This document shows positions 46,476 to 58,949 of a stretch of DNA of 64,000 nucleotides, piece by piece. The stretch covers positions 16,356,001-16,420,000 of the forward strand of contig NC_037090.1 of assembly GCF_002994745.2 (NCBI RefSeq), given 5' to 3'. Position 1 is the stretch's first letter; every line of letters begins with the position of its first letter. The notes beneath the pieces are model-generated. The model was not told where the DNA came from. It ran no database searches and saw only the letters and a list, made by a program, of their open reading frames with translations. The translations under genes were made by a program, and so were the position numbers. The DNA is from Rosa chinensis. Its lineage: Eukaryota; Streptophyta; Magnoliopsida; Rosales; Rosaceae.

Positions 46476-47570
46476 CTTCCCCTGAAACCCAAAAAAACCA
46501 ATCAAACACTTGACAAAAAACCCCAAATGGGATTTCACAGATTCAACAAACTTGGTTCCATTCTGCAAAAAACAAGCAAATGGGTATTCATAAATAACAT
46601 AAAGACAGCACCTTTAGCTAAATTTAGCAAAAGGGTTTTAGGAAATCCAGCAAATTTGGCTCCTTTTTTGCTTAGCAATCAAGGAATTGTACCCGAGAAT
46701 AGTAGTCTGGAAAGAAATGGGAAATCTTGGAGGGTGAGGTTGAGTTAGTTATAACGCTCAAACTCCATGACACACACCATTGTATTGAATTTTGAATCCA
46801 AACAATTTTGGGTTTTGGGAGTATTTACGTGTGTGATGGATGCCACAGATTGTTTATCTCGCAAAATATGAAATTGGGTTTTGGCCGTTTTGGTCTGAAT
46901 TTGCAATATTATTGCTTTTATAATATAAACTATAAACTCTACGCGCAGAGCCAAAGTAGGGGCTGTTGAAAAGTTGCAAAACCGAAATTGGTGAACCCGA
47001 TCGGGACGCTACTGTAATAATGCAATATTCTTTGCATTATTCCCTCTTTTGGTATTTACATTAGAAATTCTAAAATGGAATTTTCATGGTGAAATTTTTT
47101 TTTTTTTTGTGAGAGTGGTTGAAAATGTTATTTTGGAAAGTGTAACTGTGGATTGGATGGAGTGACTTAAAATGGAGGTATTGAAATATTACAAGGAAGG
47201 AATTCTTTAGAAATGGAAATTCCATAATCGTAGTTTTCATATATGCATTAGTTTTGGTTCCGAAATGAACGGGAAGAATAGTAGCCTCCTTGAGATGACT
47301 CAAGAAAAGTCAACAAGTCAAGATCATTATTCTCTTGTCTACAATCTCCAATGTGAATTTGGTTTTCCTTTTCGATAAGTTGACCATGTATTGTAACTGT
47401 TGCCAAAAATAAGGGTTACATCTATTATATCTATCTATCTATTATATAAAGTAAATTGTTGGGAATGATGGTTAAATTTTTATATCTCACTTTGATTCTG
47501 CAACATGGTTTCACTAGAGCAACTCCAACTGCTTATCTGAATTTTTTGTATGAAGAATGCTAGCAACCTT
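46476..47570. other. Upstream region of the FAD synthase gene
   Basis: 46476-46800 probably contains the leader and core promoter of the minus-strand gene. 46950-47570 is AT-rich spacer with no supported gene. Confidence 0.4.
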
Positions 47571-48436
47571 CTCTTTCTACATTTCTCACTCATTAATTGA
47601 CATTTGTCCTCTTATTTCACTCAAAACTATAACATTATTATTTATCAAACTGAATTTTATATTTTCTGAATATACCCCTTATTATTGCATATCAATAAAT
47701 TTATTATTTTTCATCTTTCATTCTATTTAAATTCTTTTCTCCTCTCTCTTTCTTTCCGGCGATAAATTCTTCCTCATTCTCATCATTCAATACAAACTCT
47801 AAATTCAGACGATCATATCAACTAGTAAATCACTATGATTGAAGGAGATTAATGACCTATTATTCATCTCTAATTCAATTTTGTTTAAAACCTAGAATCT
47901 AATACAAACTACATGATTTTAGTACAAAGAATGCTGAGACAACAATGAAGGTTTATGGGTAGTTTCGATCATTATTTCAATTTTTTCCCTATGTTGCGGG
48001 CAAGGGAATTTTTCTTTTGATCTATGCTACAAAATTGAACCCACAAAGTTGGTCTTTGGTATTGTGCGCATAAATTTTTTTGATCTAGATGTGGGAAACT
48101 TTTTTTTTTTTTGGGTGTAGAAAGTTTTATTTGATTTGGTTATACAATTGTTTCAGAAGGTGGGTATTGAACCAAAGAAAAATTAGTAATTCAGCCAAAG
48201 AAGAATTGGTATTGAACCAAAGAAGAATTATACAAAGAAAAAGTAAAAGGAGGAGGAGGAAGATGAAGAATTTTTCTAATCTAGGCTATACAATTGTTCC
48301 CAGAAGATAAGTATTGAAGTAAGAATTGGTATTGACCAAAGATGAATGATACAAAGAAAAAGGAAGAGGAGGAGGAATAGGAATATGAACAGGAAGAGGA
48401 AGACTAAGACGAGAAGGTTAGAAGGATGACCTGTTT

Positions 48437-48438
<2 letters not shown>

Positions 48439-48500
<62 letters not shown>
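48439..48500. repeat. (GA)n microsatellite
   Basis: About 30 uninterrupted GA units lie between the purine-rich repeat block and the LINE relic. Confidence 0.95.
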
Positions 48501-48504
<4 letters not shown>

Positions 48505-48534
48505 ATGAAAATATGTTGTTATAGCCATTTGAGA

Positions 48535-51290
48535 GAGCTCAATTGGAGTCCACTCTGTTTAAAATGGCACTTTCAAAATCATCAGGGATTGATGGTATGT
48601 TAGCAATATTTTACCAGCAACACTGGCACATTGTTGGGGATGAAATCAGCACGTTGTGTCTTCAGGTACTGAAAGGAGTTGCTAGTACTCAAGATTTCAA
48701 TCATACTCTTCTTACTTTGATCCCAAAAGTAGCAACACCATTGACGGTGGAAAACTTTATACCAATCAGCCTGTGCAATGTAGTATACAAGCTGATTGCT
48801 AAAACTTTTGCAAATCGGTTAAAAAAGATATTGGCATAAGTTATTTATCCTTCACAAACTGATCTTCTTCCAAAGCAAACCATTTTGGATAATGTTATGG
48901 TTGGTTTCGAAGCAACACACTTTGTCAAGAGATTAAGAGATGATAACTTGGGAGCTATTGTTTTAAAGTTGGATATGGCAAAGGCTTATGACAGAGCTGA
49001 GTGGTGTTTCTTGGAAGCAATGATGCTAAAACTGGGTTTTCATCCAGAATGGGTTCGTTGGATAATAGATTGTGTCACAACAGTCTCATTTTAAGTCTTC
49101 TAGAATGGAAAACCTCTCAGTCACTTTGTCCCTACTCTAGGAATTCGACAGGATTGCCCTTTATCTCCCTATCTTTTCCTATTTGTAGCTGAGGGCTTCT
49201 CAAGTTTGCTTAGATTTGCTGAAGTTTCAGATTTGGTGTAAAGCTCTCCGGGTTTGCTCCGCCAATTTCTCATCTCTTTCCTACTGATGATTGCCTCTTG
49301 TTCCTTGTGGTTGATCAAGATACCCCCCAGGTTCTTCGCAATGTTTTCACCTTTTATGAAGAAGTGTCTAGCCATAAAATCAATTTTCAAAAGTCTGCTC
49401 TCTCTTCAGTCCTAATATTACAAATGATTATATTGACCTTATCAGTTCCTTTTTGGGAATCCCAATGGTTGATTTCCATGAAAAATACTTAGGATTGCCA
49501 ACCATGGCGGGGAGAAATAAAAGATCTCTGTTTAAGTTTGTGCGGGATAGAGTTTGGCATAAAGTGTTTGGTTGGAAGGAAAAATTATTATCTTAGGCAG
49601 GAAAGGAGATTTTTCTGAAGTCTGTTGTTCAAGCTATCCCCTCTTACTCAATGAGTGTTTTTTTGATGCCTTTGTACTTTTTTCATAATTTGTCTGGACG
49701 TTCAGCCAGGTTTTGGTAGGGCAGAAGAAAGGGCAGGAAGGGTATTCACTGGTTAGCATGGAGTAGACTTTGTCAGAACAAGTTGCAGGGAGGCCTGGGT
49801 TTTAGAGAATTTGTCGATTTTAATCAAGCTCTTCTAGCTAAACATGGAGATTACTTTCATACCCAGATTCCCTAGTGGCTCGGATTTACAAAAGCCGCTA
49901 CTACCCACACACTTCTTTCCTCAACGCCCAAGTTGGCAGACAACCGTCTTTCATTTGGAGGTCCATTTTATGGGGAATGGAACTTCTTGTTTCTGGTCTA
50001 AGATGGAAAGTTGGGGATGGAAGATCAATCTCAATCTACAGAGATGCTTGGATACCAATACCTCACTCTTTTTGTATACAATCTCCACCTAGTATTTTAT
50101 TCAATTCTTCTGTTTCTAGTCTATTTGGTGCTGATGGCTGTTGGAATTATGATTTGATCATACATACCTTTTAGGCGTCGGAGGCTGAAGCAATATTATC
50201 AATTCCTTTATCTTTTTCCCTGACTTCAGATGTGCTATGTTGGCATTATACCAAGAATGGCTTGCATACAGTAAAGAGTGGCTACAAACTGATCTTGAAG
50301 AAGAGAGATTGGCAGAGTGGTGGTAAGGGATTCTATCTCACAGTATAACATTTGGGGATGTATTTGGAGACTTAAAACCCTAGCTGCAGCTAGAATTTTC
50401 TTTTAGCGAGCTGTAAATGAAATTTTGCCTTGTGCGGTCAACCTACACAAGCGACATATTCTTTCAACCCCAATCTGGTCTCGCTGCTTCTTATTTCCAG
50501 AGACAACAACTCATGCTTTATGGTCTTGTTCGAAGGCTAAGGAGCTTTGGAAGCTCTCCCCTTTTAGGAATTTAGTTGGCTGTTGGAAGCAGGGCACCTT
50601 CAAGGACCTAGTTCATTATCCGGTTTCTGCTTTAACAACATCATAACAAGCCCTTGTGGTGTGTTTATGTCTACTCATTTGGCAGGCAAGAAATGAAGAG
50701 ATTTTCCAACATAATTGTGTATCTGCTCACACTCTGCTATCCCAGGTTCTTTCTTTCCTTGCTGATTTCATCTCTGTTATTAAATTGAATGTGGATGGAA
50801 GTGTACATGTTGCTGCTGGAAAGAGAGGATTAGGTGCTCTTATAAGAGATGAAAATGGTGAACTTTGTTGGTAATCTCTACGGGAATGGTAGGTTGTTTT
50901 AGTGTAAAAGCTACTGAGTTGTATGGGGCAGCATTGAGACTCCAAGTCATCTCTCAAGCAGGATTTCAATCTCCTAACATTATCCTTGAATCAAATACAC
51001 TGTCTGTGATTAATGATATTAATAAGGATGAGTCTGATTTGTCCGTTGAAAGTTGTTTAGTGGAAGTGGTGAAGACTTTGTTTCACATTTTCAATTCAGT
51101 TGTTGTACATATTTCTCTAGGAAATGTAATCAGGCAGCGCATATATCAGCCAGAAAATGACTTTTGTTTCCTACATTTCGTGTTTGGGTAGAGGATGGGC
51201 AACAATGGCTCTCTGATGTACAAATGGCTTATGTATGTATCTAAGTTAATTGATAATATGCAATTTCCTTTAAAAAAAATAAAAATAAAA
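48535..51290 (+). pseudogene. Degenerate LINE ORF2 (reverse transcriptase and RNase H)
   Basis: Broken + strand frames together follow a plant LINE ORF2. In order they are KSSGIDGM, LLTLIPKVATP, ISLCNVVYKLIAKTFANRLK, KLDMAKAYDRAEW (motif A), [12 protein letters not shown] (G of QGCPLSP changed), IYRDAWIP and an RT zinc-binding-like region near 50420-50600, then an RNase H region from about 50780 (KLNVDGSVHVAAGKRGLGALIRDENG, ELYGAALRLQ, LESNTLSVIND). At least six stops or frame changes interrupt it, and the endonuclease domain at the 5' end is missing. It ends at an A-rich tail near 51270-51290. It is non-functional. Confidence 0.85.
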
Positions 51291-51469
51291 ATTAATTGTG
51301 CAATAATTAGGGGTACATTCGGAAAATACCAAAGTCAGCTTATAGTTTTGAGTGTAATAAGAGGATAGGTGTCAATTAATGAGTGGGAAAAGTAGATGAG
51401 GAAGGTTGCTAGCATTCCTCATTTTGTTTTTTAAGGAAGCAAAAGTCAAAGCTTTAAACAATTTTTCTT

Positions 51470-51683
51470 CTCCAACTCCAACAGATTCCCTATTTTATAA
51501 CAATCTCTAAAATCTCCATAATTCTTTTTTTAAATTTTAGAGATTGCTGTAAATTTAGGGAATTTTATTCTCTTTTCTCGCTATCCCTAAAATATGAATA
51601 GTTATAAGAAATCTGTTAGAGCAAAAGAGACTCATTTTTTCCTAAAATAGAGAAAATTCAAAATATGGAGAAGCTATTGGAAT
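51470..51683. mobile_element. Left part of a MITE split by the hAT insertion
   Basis: The segment begins CTCCAACTCCAACAGATTCC. The joined sequence after the hAT element (60531 onward, ATTGGAATTGCTAAATTGAG) supplies a matching inverted end. Removing 51684-60530 and one target copy restores a palindromic end of the CTCCAACAG / TTGGAATTGC type. An inner inverted pair (CAACAGATT and AATCTGTTAG) is also present. The family is not identified. Confidence 0.5.
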
Positions 51684-52315
51684 TAGGGCTAGGCAAGGGC
51701 CGGGCTGTGTATATAATCTAAAGGGCTCGAACCCGGCCCGTTTTTTTCGGGTCGGGCCCAAAATTTGTGTTTTGAAGTTTGGGACCAAATCAGGCCCGGA
51801 CCTTTTTTTTCGAGCCGGTTTTCCAGGCTTTTGGGCCCAAACAAGCCTTTCAAAAGAAAAAAAAAATTGTTGCCGATCATCAATACAGATCTCAGATGGT
51901 CTAATAGCAAGCTTTGAATACCTTCATTTCTGCCGATCATCAACTTAAAGATATGACTAGAGTAACTAGAGCCTTGTTCTTTATAGACTTGTTCACCAAA
52001 ACCCAAATCAAATGCAAGACCCATATAAAAAATACAATCTTGCACAAGATTTAACACAAACCAAAACCCCTAATTCAAAGAAAAAGAAAACCCGTTTCTT
52101 CAATCTTGAATCAAACATACGAAACGGAACACGAAAACTCCATCATAACCAAATTGAACAACAACCTATATCGGTTGTAATTTCAATTGGGTTTACCTGA
52201 AGCTGTTTGACAGGAAGGTTCAAATGACTTTCCAGTTAGGAATTCTTGGAGAGATCACTATGATTCATACTTGTACAAAGCGATAGAGTAACTTAGATAT
52301 TGATTCAAAGCCATA

Positions 52316-52480
52316 ATGGCGAGCTCGATGGGGATGAGGGCGAGGACCTGGACACCAAAGCAGCAAAGATGGATGAGGCGAGCTCGACGGCGAGAACCTG
52401 GACACCACCAGCGAAGATCCGATAGAGCAACCTCAATGGGCACGAGGGCGAGGACCTGGACACCGAAGCAGGTGATTGGG
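52316..52480 (+). repeat. Short GC-rich imperfect repeats
   Basis: The phrase GAGGGCGAGGACCTGGACAC recurs at about 52334 and 52447, with a related GGCGAGAACCTGGACACC between them near 52390. This creates Arg-rich frames (RARTWTPKQ repeated) that I do not consider a gene. Confidence 0.7.
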
Positions 52481-53299
52481 CCAAACCATTCACAAGTGGA
52501 GATAGAGAGTGAAGGCGTGGCGCAGAGATCGGTGGTAGAGATGGAGTGGAGGAAAGAGTTGGGTATGCAATCTCAAGATTGTTGAAACCAGAAAAAATTC
52601 ATATATCCAATTACAACGAGATTACGTCTAGTGCATTCCTATGGCAAAAGACAAATGATTGTGAAGAAGTACAATTGTCAAGCTCGTAAAGCATTGGACT
52701 TCTAGGTTTGTTAGAAGTCTTGCCAATAATGTGTTTAAAAAAAAAATAAGTTGCAGTTTTCATGTCAGAAGAGAAGGAAGAAATTGAGGAGATAAAGTTT
52801 CCAACTAGTTCACTTCAAATTGAACTCTAAAACTCTCAATGTTGTATGCAAGTCAAACTCATCACTAGTGGACTATATAAGCATGATGTGAAGAAAAGAA
52901 AAAATGGGGACGGACGTGAGGAGGATAGCATCGGAGGAGAGGAAGAAATCAAGAAAGAAGGGTGAAACTTTCACCACCGATATGCACATTTTCCTTTGTT
53001 AATGTTAGAAACTGAAGGCTCTAATTAACGTAAATAATAAGAGAGAGGGAGACACACACACACACACATGAGAAGTATAGTGGTTCGTCTCCGCCTTAGC
53101 GGGAGACTACGTCCACTTGAATATTGTACTATGTGTGTTTGGGACTTGCGGCCCAACATGATTACATGAGGATGTAATGGGATGTCTTGAGTTGTGGGAG
53201 GAGCCATTCTTTTTATAGGTGAAGGAATGTTTCTCCTCTACAAGGTTTTCGATGTAGGACAAGCAACCACCATTTCTAGTCTAAAAAGCCTAGTTGTGA

Positions 53300-55560
53300 G
53301 GGTATGTTGGCAAGGCCGATGATAGGAGCATTTTAATGCGACGTTTTAATTGTTATTTCCTCATATTTTACTTAGTTATTTCCTTAAATAAATAAATTTT
53401 AATTTATTTTTTATTTTCTAGGTACAAGGGAGAAAATGGAGAAGAAATGAGCTGAAATGAAGAAATTGAGTTTTCCTGGTCCAACTAGGAATCCTAGTCA
53501 ACGCATGAATCCTGATGAGGCTAGGAAACCTGAAGGCATTAGGAGACCACATGGCTTGAAGATGACGTGGGAAATATTATGGGAGATTAAATCTGATTTT
53601 TGCATGGAAAATGATGGAGATAATGTGAAAATCAAGGAGATTACGTTGAGAAAATCTTGGGAGAGTTTCAAGGGATTGTGCAACAAGAAAAAGCTCAAAA
53701 CAAGTCCAGATTCATTGCTTAATTCCCTCAAGATATGTTGGCTGAAATTAGAGAATAAATCTGCAATTTTAATGTGAAAATCAAGAGAAAATCAAGGGGA
53801 GGATGTTAAGGATAAAGTCATGGAGAGATTTAAGGGAGAAAATGTCAAAAATGAGTCCAGATACATTGTCTAGGTTCATGCCTAAATATTTGGCCGAAAA
53901 TTGTGAATTAAATCAGATTAAATCATGGGAAATTTGGCAACAATATATTAGTGATTGATTTTGGAGCTTTTTGATTGGTTGGATGACACAACAGAACTGA
54001 CGTGGCGCTATGTGATTGGTCGAAGCTGTGTGGTGCAACCAGAAAATTCTTTGGAAATTAAATTCATGAAGTCTTGCCTTCCCCTATATATAGCCTCCTC
54101 TCTAGACGTTTTAAACACCACAACACCTCTCTCCCTCAGTAAATAAACATTAGAAAAATTATGGGCTAAATACTGGATACTACCTTATGGTTTAAGTCCA
54201 AAATCAATTCAGTCCTTGGACTTCTAATTTCATCAAAAACACCCCTGCACTTTCAATTTTGATCTAATAGGTCCAATTCGTTAATATTTTGTTATGGGTT
54301 CAAGTTATAGTTGGATTATTTGTTGAAAAGCTATTTATTTTTAATAGTATGACTCACTCTTAAATTGACTAGAGGTGGCCTGCAGGCACCACATCATAAA
54401 ACATAGGCCATATATGAGCCATATTAACAAGTTAAATAATTCAATTGTCGGAAAACTAACAAATTGGACCTATTAGATCAAAATTGAAAGTGCATGGGTG
54501 TTTTTGATGAAATTAGAAGTTCAGATACTGAATTGATTTTGGACCCAAACTATAAGGTAGTAATCTGTATTTAGCCCAAAAATTATCTACATTCTCTAGT
54601 CTTCAGAAGCTCTGAGTCTCAAGCAATGAGGAGAAGAAGTCATGCAATACATCAAGATCCTAGCCACCATTCACCCTTGGGTCGTCCCTAGAAGGTTGCT
54701 TGCTTTCAAGGATCTTCAAGTTCTTCATCTCAAGGCTTCGTTATTCATCTTTCACGGTGTATTTCATACTTTCTTTTGTTTTCCTTTGTTTGATTCGTAG
54801 AGTTATGAATTCTAGTTAACATGACGTTAAGGGCAAAGTTTAAAGCCCATTTATATGTTTTGAAATAAAGTTGTGATTTCTTTATGTTGATTTATATGTT
54901 GCTTATGTGAGATTGGTTGATTGATTTTGTTTTACATAAAACTTTTGCATGTTTATGTTCTTTGGTGGCCAACTTAGGATATATGCATGTAATTGGAGCT
55001 AGATTTAAGTAGTAAAGGCTTTGGACAAAAGTCTAAATCAATTAAGGAGGATTGTAAATAGGTGAACTTATTCATAACTAGGTTGTGCACATTGGTTGAC
55101 ATCCTTTCTTTGTTCTTCATGCATTGAATGTGTTCTTGATTAGCTAGCTTTCTAGACTATGATTGCATGTTCAATAGGATTGATTTAGGTGCTTTCACTT
55201 AGATCAATTATTCAAGGAAAGTAAAAAATGGGAAATCGTTTGCTTTCTAACGTTTCACATGGTTAACTTCTTTCTCATGACATAGAAAATCAACTATAAG
55301 AATTGTGATTGGATTTCTGGCATATGATTGTGTTTTTGATCTTTATTCCTCTCGTTCCACCCTTGTATATATGTTTTTATATTTTCTTTATTTTATTTAT
55401 TTAATTTTTTATTTAATAATCCTAAAACCCCCCTTTTGTGTTCACTTGTATATATTTTTATTCTTTATTTTATTTTTGTAAATATTATACTTTGTTTTTA
55501 TTTTAATTCTTTAATTGTTTTACAATGACAGGTGTACCCTCAATCCTCAGTTAGAACGAT
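53300..55560 (+). other. Promoter-like and leader-like non-coding region inside the hAT element
   Basis: A purine-rich block (53425-53900), two CCAAT-box reverse complements (ATTGGT at about 53976 and 54016) and CCCCTATATATAGCC at about 54081 look like a plant promoter. A long AT-rich tract runs to 55560 after the nested MITE. The layout resembles 18.0-20.3 kb. No LTRs and no coding sequence were found. A captured promoter or retroelement remnant is possible. Confidence 0.3.
54163..54577. mobile_element. 415-base MULE-type MITE
   Basis: A perfect 9-base target duplication, AAAAATTAT, lies at 54154-54162 and 54578-54586. Inverted ends of about 125 bases begin GGGCTAAATAC and share AAAATCAATTCAGT, ACTTCTAATTTCATCAAAAA and ATTTTGATCTAATAGGTCCA with few changes. 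It has no coding content. Confidence 0.95.
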
Positions 55561-55824
55561 CCCTATTTACCATATACTAATGATGACATTTTCAGGGTTA
55601 AATTATGCGCTTGCTTTAAGCGTATCAGCTGGGAAGGTGGCTTCCCGGCGACGTATTTGCCTATTCCGGATACCGTAGTGTAGCTTGAACATAGGGCTAC
55701 AAGATGCAAGTAACAGTTGGATTCCATGAGGTTGTTGTTTATGCTTGGTGAGGTAGCAAACTATCCATGTATAGTGAGAGGTATCTACATCCTTTGTTGT
55801 TCTTAAATGATGCGGGCCTCCAAC

Positions 55825-56018
55825 GATACCGTAGGGTATCAATATCATATATGCTCCGACACGGCGTGCCTAAGGGTGCCGATATTGTCGTCGAGCTCTG
55901 AAACGGCGTGCCTTAGGGTGCCATATCATCCTCAAGCTCCGTTCAGGACCTTCGGGTACCAGGTTGTCGTCGAGCTCCGGTGGTGCCTTCGGGTACCATA
56001 TCATCTTCAAATCCTAGC
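55825..56018 (+). repeat. Minisatellite of about 38 bases, five degenerate units
   Basis: Units pair a GTGCCTTCGGGTACC-like half with a (A/G)TCRTCNTCRAGCTCCG-like half. Units start near 55826, 55866, 55908, 55945 and 55981 and diverge mainly in the second half. The first half of each is a small palindrome (for example GGTACCCGAAGGTACC-like), so each unit can form a short hairpin. It lies in the hAT element, and no matching family is recognised. Confidence 0.7.
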
Positions 56019-56535
56019 AGCAGGCTTTTCTCTATTAAATACCAGTGATGCAGTCCTTGTTCTCTTAAAATTCTAGTAGTGGTCTTGCTCATTCAAGTTC
56101 CAACAGCATGATCCTGGCTCTCTATACCTTCCAGCGACGCCTCAAATATGCTATTGGCTCCAAGTTTGCTCTAACATGTTGAAGCTTCTGAGCATTAGCC
56201 ATTGGTTGCAGCAGAATGATGCAGTGGCTCATGTTTACGGAAACCCAAGTCCTTATAAAAGGGGTTTAATCCACCGAGCCCTTATAAGACAATATATATG
56301 CATGATTCCGAACAAAGTAAACTAAGGCAACAAACAAAAAAGGAATTAAAGTTGTCAAGAACCAACAAGAAGTGTTGCTGCAAAGATGAAACAGAGAGTA
56401 AAGAAACTGAGAACAATTAATGGACGACGAACAAAAGTTTTTGTCTTACTTTATAATATGACGAAAAATAAAAGCTTTTGTTTGCATACTTTACACGTGA
56501 TGGTATTGCAGACCATATATGGAGGTTTAATTAAA

Positions 56536-58413
56536 GTTAAAATTTCAGCTACCGTCCCCAAACTATACTGCCAAGGCCAATTTGATACCCGAACTCTCAA
56601 AAGTATCAATGTGATACCCAAAGACGTATTTTGACATCAACATGATACTTCTGTCAAAAATCTATAACGGCACCGTCTGTTTGCTGACTTGGCAAGCACG
56701 CGGGCCCCTAGAAAAAGTGAAATGACCAATTTACCCTTTTTTTTTTGTTAATTCATTTTTTTTCTTTTCACTTCTTTTTCTTCTTCTTGTTCTTGTTCTT
56801 CTAGGATTTTATTCTAGCCAAACCACCCAAGCTCAGCTTCTTCTCCTCTACCCAAGAATCAAAGAAAAATGGTTTCTGCTTCTTCTTCAACCTCAGTCCT
56901 TTTCTTCTAGTCTCTCATCTCCTTCCCCTCCACCCAAACCATCACCAACGCTGCCATCATCCTCTCCAATTCCTGCTACAAATCCATGTTCTTCGCACTT
57001 AACTCCCGGCGGACGGACCCAAAATGAAAGTTGGGTGACATGATTAAAAAAAAAATTCAAATCTTTCTGCACTCAGAAAACTGCTCTGGGCACCCGGAGA
57101 CGCCCATGTCTTCTTCTCCGCCAAAACAGATCTCCTTCTTCTCTGCCTAGCAGCTTTCCTCTTCCTGGGCAACCAACTGGGAAACCGGTTCACTACACAC
57201 CAAATTTTAGTGATCCTTAGCTCCACCAACCATCTTCTTTCTTTGCAGAGATCATCACCCATTCGCTAATAGCACCTCCATTCATCAAACCCCCTCCTCC
57301 GTTGCCACAACCTCAGCGTCCTCCTCTTCCACCGCCGCCGTCATGTCAGTAACAACACCAGAAACTCCAATCAAAATCACAATCACAAGGCCAAAGCAAC
57401 ATATAACTATGAATTCATGTATACAAGAACTAAAAACAAACCCAGCATAAACCAAAAAAGCAAAACCAACCCAGATAGCAATTGAGCACAATTAGACCAA
57501 GAAAAAGACTTGGCAGTTAGTACTTGGTACCTTTGGCTTCTCCCACACACTATCAATTGCTCGATTTGAGTGAAGAGTTGAAGCTAAAGAGCGAGCTCCA
57601 CTACCTCAACAACAATGGCAAAAATCACAGAACCTCTCATCCCTGCAAATCAAACACCTCAAGCATAAGCAGATGAACCACCTCCGGACTTCGATCTCGA
57701 AACCATGCGAGGCCTCCTCCTCCACCTGTTCCTTCTCCCCTCTCAAAATTAAGTCTTTCATTTTGTCCACCGTTGTTTTGAATTCAAACATGAGCTTCTC
57801 CCTCACCGCCTCGATCCCCTCCTCCTCTTCGCTGTCGCCGACGCTCTCAATCCTCTGCCTCATTACCCTGCTCCGCCTGTCGAACTGCCCCTCTGATTCC
57901 CCTCCCAGCCGCCGAACCACCCCCACAGCCCCGCCGCCGCTTCGCCAATCAAACGAGCCGCCGCTTCGCCATCAAAATCCAGTTTCATGCACTACAGGTG
58001 ATTCTGGTTCCCCCATTTCAAATCCCCACAGCAAACTGAAATTTTGCAGAGGCTTCGTCACTGCTCCGACTGTTCTTCATAAACCCACAAATCCATTCCC
58101 AGAAAATAACCAATTGTGATAGAAATAAGAGAGGATCAGATTGGGGGAGAGAGAGAGAGAGCTCGACCTATTCCTATTACTTTTTTTTTAAAATTAATTA
58201 GTATAGAAATACATTTTTACACTAGATAAAAATATCACATGGGACCCACGTGCTTGCCACGTTAACAAACAGACGGTGCCATTAGAGATTTTTGATGGAA
58301 GTATCACGTTGATGTCAAAATACATCTTGGGGTATCACATAGATACTTTTGAGAGTTTGGGTATCAAATTGGTCTTGGCAGCATAGTTTAGGGACGGTAT
58401 ATGAAATTTTCTC
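56536..58413. mobile_element. MULE-type element of 1.88 kb nested in the hAT element
   Basis: A perfect 9-base target duplication, TTAATTAAA, lies at 56527-56535 and 58414-58422. Inverted ends of about 165 bases share AAAATTTCA, CCAATTTGATACCC, CTCTCAAAAGTATC, GTATTTTGACATCAAC and GGCACCGTCTGTTTG. No transposase is seen. The interior (56750-58130) is C/T-rich on the + strand and holds minus-strand open frames that may be captured host exons. Confidence 0.95.
57606..57926 (-). other. Possible captured gene fragment in the nested MULE
   Basis: A minus-strand frame of about 106 codons encodes a charged peptide (RVMRQRIESVGDSEEEEGIE, LMFEFKTTVDKMKDLILRG) with probable helix-forming character. 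A second minus-strand frame at 57285-57491 encodes two hydrophobic stretches (IAIWVGFAFLVYAGFVF and IVICCFGLVIVILIGV). GC and codon content here differ from the AT-rich surroundings, suggesting captured exons. I do not recognise the source gene. Confidence 0.35.
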
Positions 58414-58949
58414 TTAATTAAATATATGAACATGACAAAAGGATGATAAGGCTTGAATCTGGTAGAGGTGTCACAATAGAAAAGCTAAAGAAGAAAAGCT
58501 TGGCGGTGCAATTAATCAGGGTGAATGAGACAAAAAAAAAAAGAAGAGTTGGGGCATGCTTTTGGAGTGCAGCAATTCAAAATGTATATTAAAGCAAAAT
58601 TGTAGTAGCACAAGAAAAACATACAACTCAACGACAACCTTGTGTGCCCTTCTCATGGGTTTGATTGATCTGTCGGGTGTCCACTGCCTCTTTCGAATTC
58701 GCTTCATGCAAATGATGAGGCAAAGTGCACGAAGACAAAAGATGGGTTTTGAACACCCTGTGATCTAATTGCACCTGCAAGCAAAGAAAATAAAACAAAG
58801 CTTGGTCTCAAAATCAATGAAGGGAAGAAGCAAAAGTCAATAAGATAATGCTCACGGAGACTACCCCTGCCAAAAGTTAGCAAGGACATTGCTGCAGAAT
58901 TTGTCTTTGACCTTTCATTGAATAGTTGGTGGGCACCATGATTGCTACT

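Larger units (their letters stand above)
47571..51421. mobile_element. TIR element of about 3.85 kb enclosing a dead LINE
   Basis: Inverted ends of about 120 bases are visible at 47571-47690 and 51293-51421. They share GAATGCTAGCAACCTTC, CACTCATTAATTGACA, CACTCAAAACTATAA and TACCCCT(T/A)ATTATTGCA. The interior holds purine-rich imperfect repeats (48150-48420), a (GA)n run at about 48440-48500 and LINE ORF2 remains. A target duplication is not clear because the flanks are T-rich. The length of the TIRs suggests a MULE-type element. Confidence 0.75.

Noticed and set aside
46323..46748. A 141-codon + strand frame over the FAD synthase first exon
   Set aside because: It is antisense to a well-supported exon and its leader, and no domain is seen.
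52316..52585. An 89-codon Arg-rich frame
   Set aside because: It arises from short GC-rich repeats inside the hAT element and shows no domain.
54600..55560. Protein gene downstream of the TATA-like box at 54081
   Set aside because: No frame longer than a few dozen codons on either strand and very AT-rich. At most a non-coding transcript.
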